The notes below the pieces were generated by a model. The model was not told the origin of the DNA, did not search any database, and was given only the letters and a program-made list of their open reading frames with translations. A DNA stretch of 64,000 nt from Rhynchosporium graminicola (taxonomy: Eukaryota; Ascomycota; Leotiomycetes; Helotiales; Ploettnerulaceae). The number at the start of each line of letters is the position of its first letter. Positions within the stretch are counted from its first letter, which is position 1. Shown here one piece after another: positions 1 through 12,293 of the stretch. A program made the position numbers and the translations under genes. The DNA is taken from contig FJUW01000019.1 in the NCBI GenBank assembly GCA_900074885.1, positions 434,001 through 498,000 of the forward strand, read 5' to 3'.

Positions 1-904
1 ATTGCCAGACCGAAACCTCGGGGCAGCAGAAGAAAATGTACTGTCCAGCTCTCGTCTTGGTGTGCTCCTTCTTGATCTGAATTTCGCAAACCATGCTGGG
101 ATGTTGAACGACCTTGGAGATGTAGGTCTTGTGCTTTCCTCGGACCTCACGAGCTACTCTCTCCATCAGGTAGATGAATGCTCCATACATCCAATATTGC
201 CAAAAGACTCCGATAGCTGTCGATCCGAGTCCGGTACAGAAAGGAGCGATGTCGGGTTGGATCATGCAGTAGGCACCGTGGATCGACCAGAAGAAGAAGA
301 ACACGACGAACAGGTGATGAGTATACCAGAAACGTTCAAAGTTGGCCCGGCGCATTTTTTCAACCGAAGTGACAACCATACACATCAAGGCAGTCAACAT
401 GACATATCCAGTCCATCCAGGTCCTGTGACGAAATTTGCGAGTAAGAATCCGGCAAATCCGAGGTTGTTCTTTGCGGCAAGTTGCGCGAAATTGTTCCAG
501 TGGGCAATGACATGTACCCAGGAAAAGAAGACGATCGACCAGGCTGTTGTCATGTGGAAAGTGATGTTCTTGTCGAATTGTACAATGCCGTTCAAAGGTG
601 TTTGCCGAGCCAAAGAAATAAGCGTCCTGCAAACCGGGAACAGAATCATCGCCACATCGAAATGCAGAACCAAAGCCGCAGCTCTTGCTATCGAATACGT
701 AATTCCGAAAGTGCCTCTCGCTTTCGTGAAAGTGTCCTTGATCTGATAATTCATGAAACCGAAGGAGAAAACCATTAAATGAATGGCCGCAAAAACAAAG
801 ACGAAGCTACCACACGTTAGCCGAGATACATCTAGCACTCACGACGGCACCCACAATCGTCGATAGCCCTCGTTAACCATCCATCTATCGAATTTCTCCC
901 GCAT
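1..904 (-). CDS. noxA: NADPH oxidase, NoxA type (partial, C-terminus beyond window)
   Basis: This is the N-terminal half of a superoxide-generating NADPH oxidase, a multi-pass membrane flavocytochrome that makes reactive oxygen for fungal differentiation. Exon 1 is 843-904, the intron is 807-842 and exon 2 runs from 806 to the edge. Visible hallmarks are the start of the transmembrane haem domain (WMVNEGYRR), the first haem-histidine helix (FHMTTAW ... WVHVIAHW), the second (FWYTHHLF ... WSIHGAYC), then VAREVRGKHKTYISKV and the beginning of the FAD-binding barrel (RAGQYIFFCCP). The rest of the FAD/NADPH domain lies off the left end. There is no N-terminal EF-hand extension, which excludes NoxC. 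The string ISLARQTPLNGI agrees with NoxA rather than NoxB as I remember the families, so the subtype is moderately sure. The start at 904 was chosen for its CACC-ATG context; in-frame ATGs at 934, 946, 952 and 997 are alternatives. The 36-nt intron is unusually short. Confidence 0.85.
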
Positions 905-2075
905 GGTGAAGTCCTTCGGCTTCTCACCACTCATCTCTCCCGACATCAACATCCTCGTTAGGGGTGGCCATCTCGCTCTTTCTGACACCCTTATCATCGA
1001 TGACACACTATTCCTGGCATATGATTTTTCATCCATCTTGCAAACGGTGCGACTTCGAGTCGTCTTTCTCCTGGACCTTCCGTCTCAATCGAACCCCTCC
1101 TACAGTCGTCGAGATGACTTCCTCCAATTACGACACAGAAAACGGTGATGTGGATGGTATTAAAAAGGCGATATCATTCAGAGCCTGCTGAGATGAGAAG
1201 CCTGGATGTGTGAAAAGGTTGAGTGGGTCGAAGAGAAAATGCTGTCTCGTGAAGGAGCGTAAGGATTCGAGCCTGCGATGAGACACGGCGGTCAGGTCAG
1301 CAAGTGTTGGAACGGACAGAGGATTGAGAGAAGCCAGGTAGATAGATGTAAGGAAGGTTAGAGTTTTCGGAGGATCGACGGCTAGCTGGAAACGATGAAG
1401 CAGGGCGCATCCAACATGTCCTGATCTGTGGATGGGGGCAAAGTAGACAGTGTCTAGGCCCTGACAAGACAAGAAGATATCTTAAAGCAGATGACACGGA
1501 GGTGTATTGCAAGCAATAGATATCAACATACCTTTACACAATGCCTGCACAGTGGCTGCTTCAAGATCAGCGAGGAATCAGGAAGGTTCCAAAAGGAAAA
1601 AGATTAGAGGCAAAGCGCGTATGCAGAAGAAGCAGCAAGGTAGAGAGAGCCACAGACAGACAGCGACAGTACACGTGAAAGAGCCCGGTCTGAACTGTCA
1701 ATCAAGAGAAGAATAGAATGAGAAAGAGCAGGAAGAAACGGAGAATATTGGGTGGGGGCTTGGAACTTTCGAGGGGCCAGCCAAGAGACGAAGGAGGGCA
1801 AGTGGCGTGGGCGTGGGCGTGGGCGTGGCGTGGCAGAGCAAGTGAAAGGATAGGAAGGAGCGTCCCCTCTTTGCAGCCAGTCACACTTCTGCGGCGGCAA
1901 GAAAGAAGATGCAAGATCCAAGATCCAGGATCCAAGAGCAAGTGCCTCGAGTGTAGAAGGAGATCCTTGACCTGGAACGGCCTGGCTGGGAAGAGCGAGC
2001 GAGAGAGACAGGGAGAGAGAGAGAGAGACATACATGGGCTGATAACGGCCATCATTCATTTGCCGCAGGTTACGG

Positions 2076-2128
2076 GTGTGAGGTGTGAGGTGTGAGGTAT
2101 GAGGTGTGAGGTGTGAGGTGTGATGTGA
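2076..2128. repeat. GTGTGAG-type minisatellite
   Basis: Seven-base units of the form GTGTGAG are repeated about seven times with point variants (one GTATGAG, one GTGTGAT). It lies in non-coding sequence upstream of the oxidase gene. Confidence 0.85.
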
Positions 2129-2467
2129 CGTCTGAGCGATGCTTTGCTTGATCCCATACCTACTACCTACGCTGCATGCACACTTCGGACGTTACTGTAC
2201 TGTACAATATCAGAAAGAAAGAGCCAGGGGAGAGGGCATGGACAGACAGACATGCTTGGTGATGGCGGTCAGACCGACCTTCGAAACAAACAGGAGCGGG
2301 AGCCCGCCTTCAAAGCCTTCAGAGGGGCCGCCAGCCGTATACTGTACTGATTGATGACTGGCAAGGCTTCGTTCGGAATGGATGTTTGATCCCGCCCGTA
2401 TGCTCTCCCTAAGCTGCTGCTGGCTGGCACGCACCATAGGTACGGTACCAACCGTCTAGACATTGAA

Positions 2468-2468
2468 G

Positions 2469-2502
<34 letters not shown>
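2468..2502. repeat. CCTG tetranucleotide microsatellite
   Basis: A near-perfect run of (CCTG) units, about eight copies, lies in non-coding sequence. Such arrays are usually length-variable between strains. Confidence 0.9.
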
Positions 2503-4483
2503 TTTCAAACAAGGCGATGTCTCTCTCGCCCTTCCCCGAAAAGAGAGAGACAATTCAACAATACCATCATCTACTGTACCTTTATTGCCAAACTTGCCAT
2601 CCTCAAAAATGCCACAACACACAGTGCACCGCAAATCGAAGAATCCATGATATCGCCCCTGCGCTTCCCACCGAGCGTCAGCGTCAGCGTCTGTGCCCCA
2701 AACCCCCCAAGGCGCTTTTGGCCATCCAATCCTCTCTCCTCATTGGCCCACTCCAACCTCCTACCGCTCGCTTATTTTCATCGTCGCAAAGACGTTCCAG
2801 ACATCCCGGCCCGAAACAGCTTCATCTCCGTACCTGCATATCAGAATCTTATCCTTCACTTACTTATGCATGAAATTGCGGTTGACAAACCATGAAGATG
2901 GGACTGGAGTGACCATGGGAAGAACCGGAACATGCTTGACCTCCTGTCAAAACCTCAAGTGGCGAAAGAAGATTGATTACCTAAAGTACGGTTGCATCTT
3001 CACCAAAAAAAGATGGAGGCGAGCATGTAAAGCTTATCGGATGATGTAAAGCCCCGGTCCGCGCCAAAAGAAGTCATCTTCCTGACCGTTCATGCTATAT
3101 CCTTGGCGGAGATCTCTGACGGCATGTTGTGTTTGGTTGCATCTAAACGACTCGCTTCCATAATTCATCGACATCGCCTGAAGTATGATGACTCCGATCG
3201 ATGATACTGTTGGAAGGAAGGATTTCCCGATGTCGGGATATTCCATCTCTTTAACCTACCTCCAATACCTCATTTCCTCACCTCCTCATACCAAACAGTC
3301 GACCCCATCCAATCAACAACCAAATCTAATCAACCTCCTCCCTCCCTATCCTCCAATCCTCCCACACACAGTATCTCCATCGACACCTAATTCCGTTCAC
3401 AACCACGCAAAGCATCTCAGAACGAATCAAAAACTTCCTATCGTTTCCAACAAAGCCCTAAAACACCACCATCCGTATCTATCCACGTGCACACATCATA
3501 TCACATCACATCACATCACATCATATTCAGACCGACCATCCTCCATCCAAGCACGTTCCCTAGCCTAGCCTAACAACAGACACCAGTCAAGGCGCGATCG
3601 ATTCTCGATATAACCCCAAACAAGACTCGCACCACATCTCCGGAGTCCGAAACAAGCCTTTGCGGAACCCAACACGCTCGCGTGCCTCGTGTGGCTCATA
3701 CCGTTTCCGTCCACCATTGTATATGGAGGCGACACCATGGGCCCCGTGGCTTTCAAACTGATCGATCTACGATCCGACATTGTAGATACCTATCGAGAAG
3801 CCGAGAAGAAGGAGGAAAGAAAGGAAGAAAGATGTGAAGTTATGAAGGTAGAAGATTAACGGAAGACAGGAAACCCCTTCGTTGCGTGAAAAGTAATCAC
3901 GACACCTCGTGTGTATTAGCTGTACCATCGTCCTTTTCAAGTTCCGAGCATTGTTATCGATGAATGAAAATGAGCTGAGTTGAGTTGGGTTGAGTCCGAG
4001 GTAATACTCGGCTCAATTTGGATTTACTCCAAGGATACTTAGACTACTGCCTACCTACCAAACACATAAAAATCTTCATAGAAGCTAAGAGGTGTGAGAG
4101 CTACCATTCACCTCACGGGCTTTCATTCTACGTATGTAAACTATACATTACATAACTAAATAGCAAGCTAAATACCACCCTTTGTAACTCTTCACCAGAC
4201 TCCTGTAGAACCCGAAAAAAAAATTCTCAGCTAGCTTTTCAGTAAGGAGACACTCAGACATTGATTTTCTTGTTCCTCCGTTGTGCTTTATTTATACCGT
4301 CTACAAAGTTATATCGTCCTAATCTAAACCACTCGATATACTCCAAGTCTACTTAACTACTCAAGTCAATTCAACGAAACCCAACTCAACCCACTTAGAG
4401 TATAGAGTATGCAACAGAATCTCGAATAAATTTCACTGCACTACTTCCAAGCTTCTCTCCGTATACAAGAGATTCAGCTTCTA

Positions 4484-4520
4484 TATATATATATCTCTCT
4501 CTCTCTCTCTCTCTCTCTCT
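4484..4520. repeat. Compound TA/CT microsatellite
   Basis: A (TA)n run passes directly into a (CT)n run in the pyrimidine-rich part of the gene-free region. Further simple runs follow: CTC at 4698-4733 and AC at 4746-4766. Confidence 0.85.
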
Positions 4521-5796
4521 TCTTACTCACCACCATCACAAATCTTCTTTTCATCTATATCTCTCTCGATCGCCGCTCGCTAAATTCTACATACCTCCTT
4601 CCCTTCTACCTTCCACACCTCCCCCCTCCCAAAACAACACACACATCCCCAAACATAACACACAACTTCTATTCCCTCATCTCTTTATCTCATCCTCTCC
4701 TCCTCCTCCTCCTCCTCCTCCTCCTGATCCTCCTCCTCCACCTAACACACACACACACACACACATACAACAGCACCTCAGCATCTCAGCACCACAGGGC
4801 ACGACCATCTAAACATCTAAAAATCCAAACACAAAAACAAAAAACAAAACCAAAGATAACCCCCAGACAAGACATAAGTAAAGCGATAGCAGAAGGCTCA
4901 AGGTCCATGATCGGAAAGGTAGCTAGGTAGAGTTACGTACCGTAGTTGGGTCTCAAGAAAGAGGAAGAAAGATGAAAGGAGAACAAATGTAGACGATCAG
5001 CTGACGCAGATGAGGTGTAGTCAGGGGACGCAGGAAAGCAGATCTTCCAGGGGAAAACTAATGGAAAAGAACTAGAATGAATTTTCAGTTATGGGATCCA
5101 TGTACTTTACTGAGATATGATCAGGACTTTGATCGTGTGTAATATCCAGAAGGGGGAACTTCGGTATTTAACTTGACCTTGCAAAAAAATTAATAGAAAT
5201 AGAAGATAGAATCGATGCGATCAAACAATTTCAGCAAAGTCTCAGCTACAGAATCGAAGGGCTGTTACGAACCAGTCAATCCAGATATGGGCAAAATCAG
5301 TATAGCAAAGGATGCCTCGTCAAAATGCAATGATCTATTTGCTCCATGCTATCTGTCCACCAAGCCTACCAACCATCGCAACCACCCATCCCTCGTTCCC
5401 GTATGCCATAAGGCCTAACTACCATCCATTCATCCGTAAAATTAACTAGAACACGGAACAGACAGATCGTAAGAATTTAGACCGAGGCCATTCCTCCTAT
5501 CTTTCATCCATCAAACCCTGCCTGCCAACCTTTCCTTCCCACCATGCACTGAAATTCCAGTTTCCATCCCAGCCAGTATCATCGCTTCCAGCCATTTGTT
5601 TGCGTGCAGTGCAGCAAGTGGAAAGGATCTCGAGTTGAATACTGTCTCTAGAGCATAGAGAGGCTAGGCAGAGAAAACAAAGATGAAAATGAAGCAAATA
5701 CCAAAGAGCTAATCAACGCCAGCCAGGTCCGTAATACGCGTGAGTGAGGAGGAAGAGATTGTGATTCTGTATGCTTTGCTTGTTCCCTTTCCATAT

Positions 5797-6684
<888 letters not shown>

Positions 6685-8015
6685 GACGACGGTGATATGT
6701 GTTGTGTGGGTGGGTGCGGGAGTTGTGGTTGTGATGTCGAGTCTTGGGGGTTCTCGAGTGCGCGGCGAACGGAAGAAGTTGAAGTTCTAGAGTTTGTTTG
6801 TACTGGCGAGGTTAGAGACTAGAATGGTAATTCGGTGCACGGCTGAGCCGACCAGATGACGCAAATGGAATAACGTACGTGCGCAGACAGATATGAATTT
6901 CAGTGAAGTTGTTGCGACAGAAGAGGAAGAGGTGAGAACTATTTATCCTTTTATCAAGAGTGATGCGATGTTTTGGAGGTTGTGAGGATGGAGGTGAGAG
7001 TGTTGGATGGATGACTGGAGTGGGAGAGCAGAGAAACGCAGGTGATCGGTCCGTAGTATGTATTGAATTGGTACTGTTCGTCGGCTGGAATTGAGGGAAA
7101 GCGCCGCCAAGGCTTGCAGTATTGTATGTAGTATTGTACTTATAAGTGAGCAAGACGACTCGGGATACTTTTGCCTCGGTCTCTGACTGATAAGAAGATG
7201 ACTTTGATGATTCTTGGCTGGCTTTGACTTCAAGATAATTTCCTTTTATGATTGATTTTCAATGAATCAGTGTTGAGTCAGCTTGACAAAGAATCCAAAA
7301 ATCAATCTCGACTCTCAAACACCTCTTCATGGATCGCCTCATCGCCACGACTACCTTCTATTGAGTTCTACCCGGGCATCAAGGTGTCGGCGCTACTAAG
7401 TCTCACTTCACCTCCGGATTCACTATTACTCTATAACACCTCGAAGAATCGAGGACAACCAATACCTGCGAGTGCTCCTTAATGTCTGGCTAGCTGTCAC
7501 ACAGACTGTTTGCTTTGTACCATAGTGTCTTACTGAAAGATGGGAGGCTGAGACATGATGTACCCCCCAAACACCGCCACGAGACGATGACTTCTCAGTC
7601 AGCCTCATCTTCAAGGTGTGTACAGAATGCCAGACCAGGCTAAATGTAGTCTGCATTGCCATAATACGTAGTATGTTCGGAGGAGTAGATTGGAGCAACT
7701 TCAATGTTTGCCGCCACTGTGCAGTGGTTGCGTGTTGGGCAGAGCTTGTACACCCAAGAAAATCTTTTGCACCATGAAGTCCCAGGTTCACGAAGTTATA
7801 GGTTTTATTTAAAGATCGAGAACTTCTTCCAAAGGCTGGAAATAGGTTCTCTGAAATTATATTTCAATTTTGAATACCTCGAGCATGACGTCTTATGAAG
7901 GCTTTTCAAGAAGTTTATGGATGTTTCTATGCAGTCCTCCATAATGAGTATTCGCCGACCACATTTTGACGCCTTCTCATAAAGTACAATGTATCTTCTC
8001 TTCTTTCCTTCTCAT
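6685..8015. other. Intergenic region between ubc4 promoter and the GCDH 3' end
   Basis: No gene is recognised here. The 6685-7250 part is upstream of ubc4 and presumably contains its promoter. The 7250-8015 part lies downstream of the glutaryl-CoA dehydrogenase stop on the minus strand. Open frames of 76-121 codons occur but have no recognisable protein character. Confidence 0.5.
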
Positions 8016-9499
8016 TTACACAAAAGCCTGCAAGCCTGTAATAGCTCTTCCCAAGATCAACGCATGGATATCTGACTGCCCTTCGTATGTCTGCAAATAG
8101 TCAGTACGGGTTATTACAGCCTCAATATCTAAAGATAAAGCAGATGCTAGGACTTGGATCTTGAAGAGCTTCGGAGCGGTAAAGAAAGTACTGACCTGCG
8201 TAACAAACAGATTCGCCACATGCCGCCCAATGCCATACTCATCACTAACCGCATTCCCCCCAAATATCTCCTGTAGAGTCCTCGCATTATTTAACGCGCG
8301 ATCACAATTCTGCCTCTTAATCATACTGATCATCTCTGGGGCCGCAAGTCCCTCATCCTTCAATCTGCCCACTTGTACACAGGCCAGCGTTCCAAATGCA
8401 GCGTCTGTCGTCGCGTCAGCGAGTTTCTTTTGTACCAGTTGATATTTGGCGATTGGGTTTCCCTTGAACTGCTTGCGTTCGAGAGCGTAAGTTCGAGCGC
8501 GTGAGATGCAATCTTCGAGAGCACCGATGGTGCCCCATGCGATGCCATATCTAGCACTGTTCAGACATGTGAATGGACCGCGAAGACCTTCAATGTCGGG
8601 AAACATGTTGGCTTCGGGGACGGGACATTCGTCGAGTTGAATCATGCCTGTAAGAGAAGCCCGCAGGCCATTCTTGTCCTTAATAGGAGGCGTCTCCAAC
8701 GTCCCAGGCGGACATTCCGACCTCTCAATCAAGAACCCCCTAATCTTTCCCGTTTCCTGCAATTTTGCCCATACCATCAACACATCCGCGATTGGAGAAT
8801 TCGTGATCCAAGTCTTGCTCCCTGAAATACTCAAATACCCTTTCTTCGTAGGATGTGGCTTCGCAGTGGTTTCCATAGAGCCGGGATCACTTCCGTGATT
8901 TGGTTCTGTCAAACCGAAGCAACCGAGCAGTTTCCCTTTTGCCAGTGAAGGGAGGAATTTGTCCTTGTGTTCTTGGGTCCCGAATTCGTCGATTCCACCC
9001 ATGACCAGGGAGGATTGGACAGACATTCCGGAGCGGTAGCCGCTGTCAACTCGCTCGACGGCTTTGGTGATGAGCCCGGATGCTACGTTTGAGACGCCGG
9101 CACAGTCGTAGCCTTTGATCGTAGCTCCGAGTAAACCCAATTCGCCCATCTCTTGGAGGATCTTCTTGTCGAAGTTCTCGATTCGGTATGCCTCTGTTCA
9201 AGTATTAGCCAAATGCCGTCACTTACTTAGTACTAACTGCCAGAGGAAATCAAAATGCGGGTGTAGAAAGGAGACTTACCCAGAACTCGCGGCAACATCC
9301 TCTCTTGACAATACGCCTCGGCCGTCTCCGCAATAGCCAATTCCTCCTCTGTAAATAAACTGGCGGCATTCAATGGATCCTGCCAGTTGAAAGGCTGCGG
9401 GGTCGCATGAGCAGCATAGCTGCGAGCTGCTACAGGACGAGCAATTGTTGCTGTCGTTAATTGACGAGCAGCGGTACTTTTGGTTAAGGATCTGTACAT
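8016..9499 (-). CDS. Glutaryl-CoA dehydrogenase, mitochondrial
   Basis: This is an acyl-CoA dehydrogenase family flavoenzyme that oxidatively decarboxylates glutaryl-CoA to crotonyl-CoA in lysine and tryptophan breakdown in the mitochondrial matrix. Exons are 9280-9499, 8196-9193 and 8016-8090, giving 430 residues. The first 30 or so residues are rich in Arg, Ser, Thr and Ala and lack acidic residues, as expected of a mitochondrial presequence. Conserved segments include [21 protein letters not shown], the RYGIAWG stretch, [16 protein letters not shown] and the C-terminal [19 protein letters not shown]. The catalytic base is the Glu of TYEG, residue 409, equivalent to Glu370 of the mature human enzyme. 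The second intron (8091-8195, 105 nt) is a multiple of three without a stop and lies immediately before that peptide. The gene is divergent from fen1. The start at 9499 gives the expected presequence; the longer open frame upstream begins at a non-ATG codon. Confidence 0.95.
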
Positions 9500-10042
9500 C
9501 TTGAGAAATGATAGCAGAAGAAAACGTGCATGATATATTTGGTACAAGGAAATGTTGTTATAGAAGATGTTAAAGTATTCCTCTAGTCCTCCGCTACTCG
9601 GCAAGTGAGCAGGGACGCCGAGGCTTGCTTTGAAGGTCGCCGGGAATACCTACCTAATGTGGAGAGGTCAGTTGTATTAGTTGAACTTGCTTTCCAACCT
9701 ACCTAGGTATCTGTTTGATGTAGAAATCTGAACAAGCCGCAAGTAGAAATACGGGACTATTCTACCTACTCTAGAATTACGAAAGAAGCAAGTTTGTTTT
9801 CTCTTCTCTTGGGAAGCAAGTCATGTCTTGCACACATGACATTAACGAAGGTATACCTTACTAAGCCAATCCCATGCATTGACCCCAGCCTGCATGAGCA
9901 CTCAACGCGGTTTCGCGAAGTACGCGCCTTTCATCGCGTCACCTTGAGCTCTTTACTTCCGTCTCAATACCACACTTCACTGACGCCCAGCTCACCATCA
10001 CAACTCGCGACTCACAATTCCACAACCGACAACACCGCAAAG
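9500..10042. promoter_or_regulatory. Divergent promoter region between GCDH and fen1
   Basis: The 543 bp between two head-to-head start codons must hold both promoters. On the GCDH side the motif ACCTACCT or a variant occurs three times within about 125 bp (9647-9656, 9697-9706, 9762-9770), the middle copy extending to TACCTAGGTA, a palindrome. On the fen1 side there is a cluster of CGCG cores (see separate entry). Confidence 0.6.
9906..10009 (+). promoter_or_regulatory. Cluster of CGCG cores resembling MBF/SBF (E2F-like) sites upstream of fen1
   Basis: Five CGCG cores lie within 104 bp, 34-137 bp before the fen1 ATG: AACGCGG (9906), TTTCGCGAA (9914), TACGCGC (9923), ATCGCGTC (9935) and CTCGCGA (10006). 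In yeasts, S-phase DNA replication genes, RAD27 among them, are driven by MBF through ACGCGT boxes. The clustering next to a FEN1 gene suggests the same control here. No copy is a perfect ACGCGT, so the assignment is by similarity only. Confidence 0.45.
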
Positions 10043-11388
10043 ATGGGTATCAAACAACTCTTCTCGATCATCAGAGAGGAATGTCCCAATGCCTACAAGG
10101 AAAGCGAGATCAAGGCTCAATTCGGCAGAAAAGTAGCCATTGTGAGTAGTTCCTTTCCGCGGTTTGCCTGTCACTTCACTTAGCTAATATTTCTAGGATG
10201 CGTATGTGCTACACCGCCTCCTAGGATCAATGGGCTTACAACTGACGCATTATCAAATAGCTCCATGTCCATCTATTCATTCCTCATCGCCGTGCGCTCT
10301 GGCGGCGAAATGCTCACCAACGAAGACGGCGAAACAACCTCCCACCTAATGGGCATGTTTTACCGCACCCTTCGCATCGTCGACAACGGCATCAAACCCG
10401 TCTATGTCTTCGATGGCGCCCCTCCCAAATTGAAATCCGGTGAGCTAGCCAAGCGTTTCCAACGAAAGGCTGAAGCCACGGAAGGTCTCGAAGAAGCCAA
10501 GGAGACAGGAACTGCTGAAGAAGTAGAGAAGTTTTCCAGGAGAACGGTTAGGGTCACGCGAGAACATAATGCCGAGTGTCAGAGATTATTGAAGTTGATG
10601 GGCGTTCCATATATCATTGCGCCGACGGAGGCCGAGGCCCAGTGCGCAGTGTTGGCGAGAGCTGGAAAGGTTTATGCGGCTGCGAGTGAGGATATGGATA
10701 CGCTTTGTTTTGACAGTCCAGTTTTGTTGAGACATCTTACGTTCGCAGAGCAGAGGAAAGAGCCAATTCAAGAGATTTTCCTGGATAAAGTCCTTGAAGG
10801 TCTGAACATGGATCGCACGCAGGTAGGTTCCGATGCCCCTAGGTGACAACACACAGCTAATGTTGTCAGTTCGTCGATCTCTGTATTCTCCTCGGCTGCG
10901 ATTACCTTGACCCCATCCCCAAAGTCGGCCCCAATACAGCCCTAAAACTTATTCGTGAATACGGCACTCTCGAAGCATTCGTCGCAGCTGTCGAAGCTGG
11001 CAAAACAAAATTCACCCTCCCAACCGACTGGCCCTACGCCGACGCCCGCGAACTCTTCTTCAACCCCGACGTCCGCCCTGCCGATCACGCAGAGTGCGAT
11101 TTTAAATGGGAAGCCCCGGATGTTGATGGGCTCGTTCAATTTCTCGTCACCGAGAAGGGATTCTCAGAGGATAGGGTTAGGAGCGCGGCGCAAAAGTTGA
11201 CGAAGAATCTGAAGAGTGGACAGCAGGCGAGACTAGAGGGCTTCTTCAAGGTTATTCCGAAGACGGAGGAGGAGGTCAAGACGTTGAAGAGGAAGAATGA
11301 CGAGAAGAATGAGGAGAAGAAGAAGAAGGTTAAGGAGGAGAAGAAAGAGAAGGCCAAGGCCAAGGCAAAACCTAGGGGAACTGCTTGA
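10043..11388 (+). CDS. fen1: Flap endonuclease 1 (FEN1/Rad27)
   Basis: This is a structure-specific nuclease that removes 5' flaps during Okazaki fragment maturation and long-patch base-excision repair, working with PCNA in the nucleus. Exons are 10043-10141, 10197-10201 (5 nt), 10261-10822 and 10870-11388, giving 394 residues, the normal length. Metal-binding acidic residues are all present: Asp34 in IDASMSIY, Asp86 in YVFDGAPP, the two Glu of APTEAEAQC, the two Asp of SEDMDTL, and Asp in [14 protein letters not shown]-interacting box QARLEGFF lies near residue 337, followed by a very Lys/Glu-rich tail that probably carries nuclear localisation. The second exon, GATGC, encodes Asp34 and the first two bases of Ala35; without it the frame breaks and the catalytic residue is lost. 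The ATG sits in a good AAG-ATGG context. Confidence 0.96.
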
Positions 11389-12293
11389 GCTTATGCTTGA
11401 ATCTGGGTGTGGAGGGTGTGATTGATTTGCATTGCTTGGAGCTTGGGAGGCGTGGAGTTTTGGCCAATTGAGGACTTGATATGATATGGGCTGGTGTTAA
11501 AATGGATGGGGTCGGAGGCAAGTGAGATAAATTCTTACTTACGTATGTATTCTACTATGTTAGCATCTGGCTTGTTTTGCTACGGAGAGAGATATGCACT
11601 CAAAAGGTCAAAGAGAATCAAGATATGGAAGCTATTCTGAAATCAACAAGCACATCTTCTCCTTTCTTAACTTACATGTCAATGGTGCATTCTCTCTTTT
11701 CTTTGATATTCATTCGGATTCTTGCATTATACGTTTATTCTTTTCTTTCCATTCATACCATTCATTTATTCCACTACCAGCTACCGCCACTACCAGCTAC
11801 CTCTCAATTATCCCGCCTTCTCCAGACACACCTCATCTCTCCCAGATCACAAATAGCAAGCAGCAGGCAGCAGCAAGCAATGGTAAGCTGAAACCTCCCC
11901 CATCCTCATGTACATACACAAGCAACCAACAAACAAACCAGCACCTCCACTCGATCTCCCACCCTACCCTAACGCCAGCAAGCCACCCACTCACTCCACC
12001 CGAAATCATCTCGCAAGCAAATTCCTACAATACAATAAAACACAGTATTCCACGTCCGATGCAGCCAGCCAAGCCAGTATTATCAATTGACAAGGAAACA
12101 AAGAAATGATTAAACAAAGGTCTCCACATCCATGATGAGTAGCCCTTTCTGCTATACTCCACAACGGCTGCCTGAGCCTAGTCCTTGGGACGTTATGGGA
12201 AACGACGGGACAAATGATCTCTGAAGTACCCATGAGAAGGTACGTGCTGATGAATGACGGATGGTATTGGGGAGTGACTCGGGACAGACGAAT
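11389..12293. other. Convergent intergenic region
   Basis: About 0.9 kb between the fen1 stop and the stop of the next minus-strand gene. It should contain both 3' ends. The two overlapping plus-strand frames at 11577-12109 give Ser/Thr/Pro-rich peptides from A- and C-rich sequence and are not convincing genes. Confidence 0.5.

Larger units (their letters stand above)
905..5796. other. Gene-free region upstream of noxA with many short tandem repeats
   Basis: No coding sequence is supported between the oxidase start and the Ubc4/5 stop. Open frames here are short, alternate between strands and consist of low-complexity peptides. The stretch contains TGGGCG repeats near 1806-1830, GTGTGAG repeats at 2076-2128, a CCTG microsatellite at 2468-2502, CATCA repeats at 3490-3530, a TA then CT run at 4484-4520, CTC repeats at 4698-4733 and an AC run at 4746-4766. 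The CT- and AC-rich part at about 3240-4850 on the plus strand is the kind of sequence found in promoters and leaders of filamentous fungi. Part of the region nearest 905-1500 is presumably the oxidase promoter and 5' leader. Confidence 0.6.

Noticed and set aside
2..778. Plus-strand open frames of 98-147 codons at the left end
   Set aside because: They are antisense to the clearly recognisable NADPH oxidase coding sequence.
1604..2095. Overlapping frames on both strands near 1600-2100
   Set aside because: Open only because of GA-, GGGCGT- and CT-type repeats, and the peptides are low-complexity on both strands.
3185..3568. 127-codon plus-strand frame
   Set aside because: Made of Pro/Ser/His/Thr runs from C- and A-rich leader-like sequence; no domain and no splice partner.
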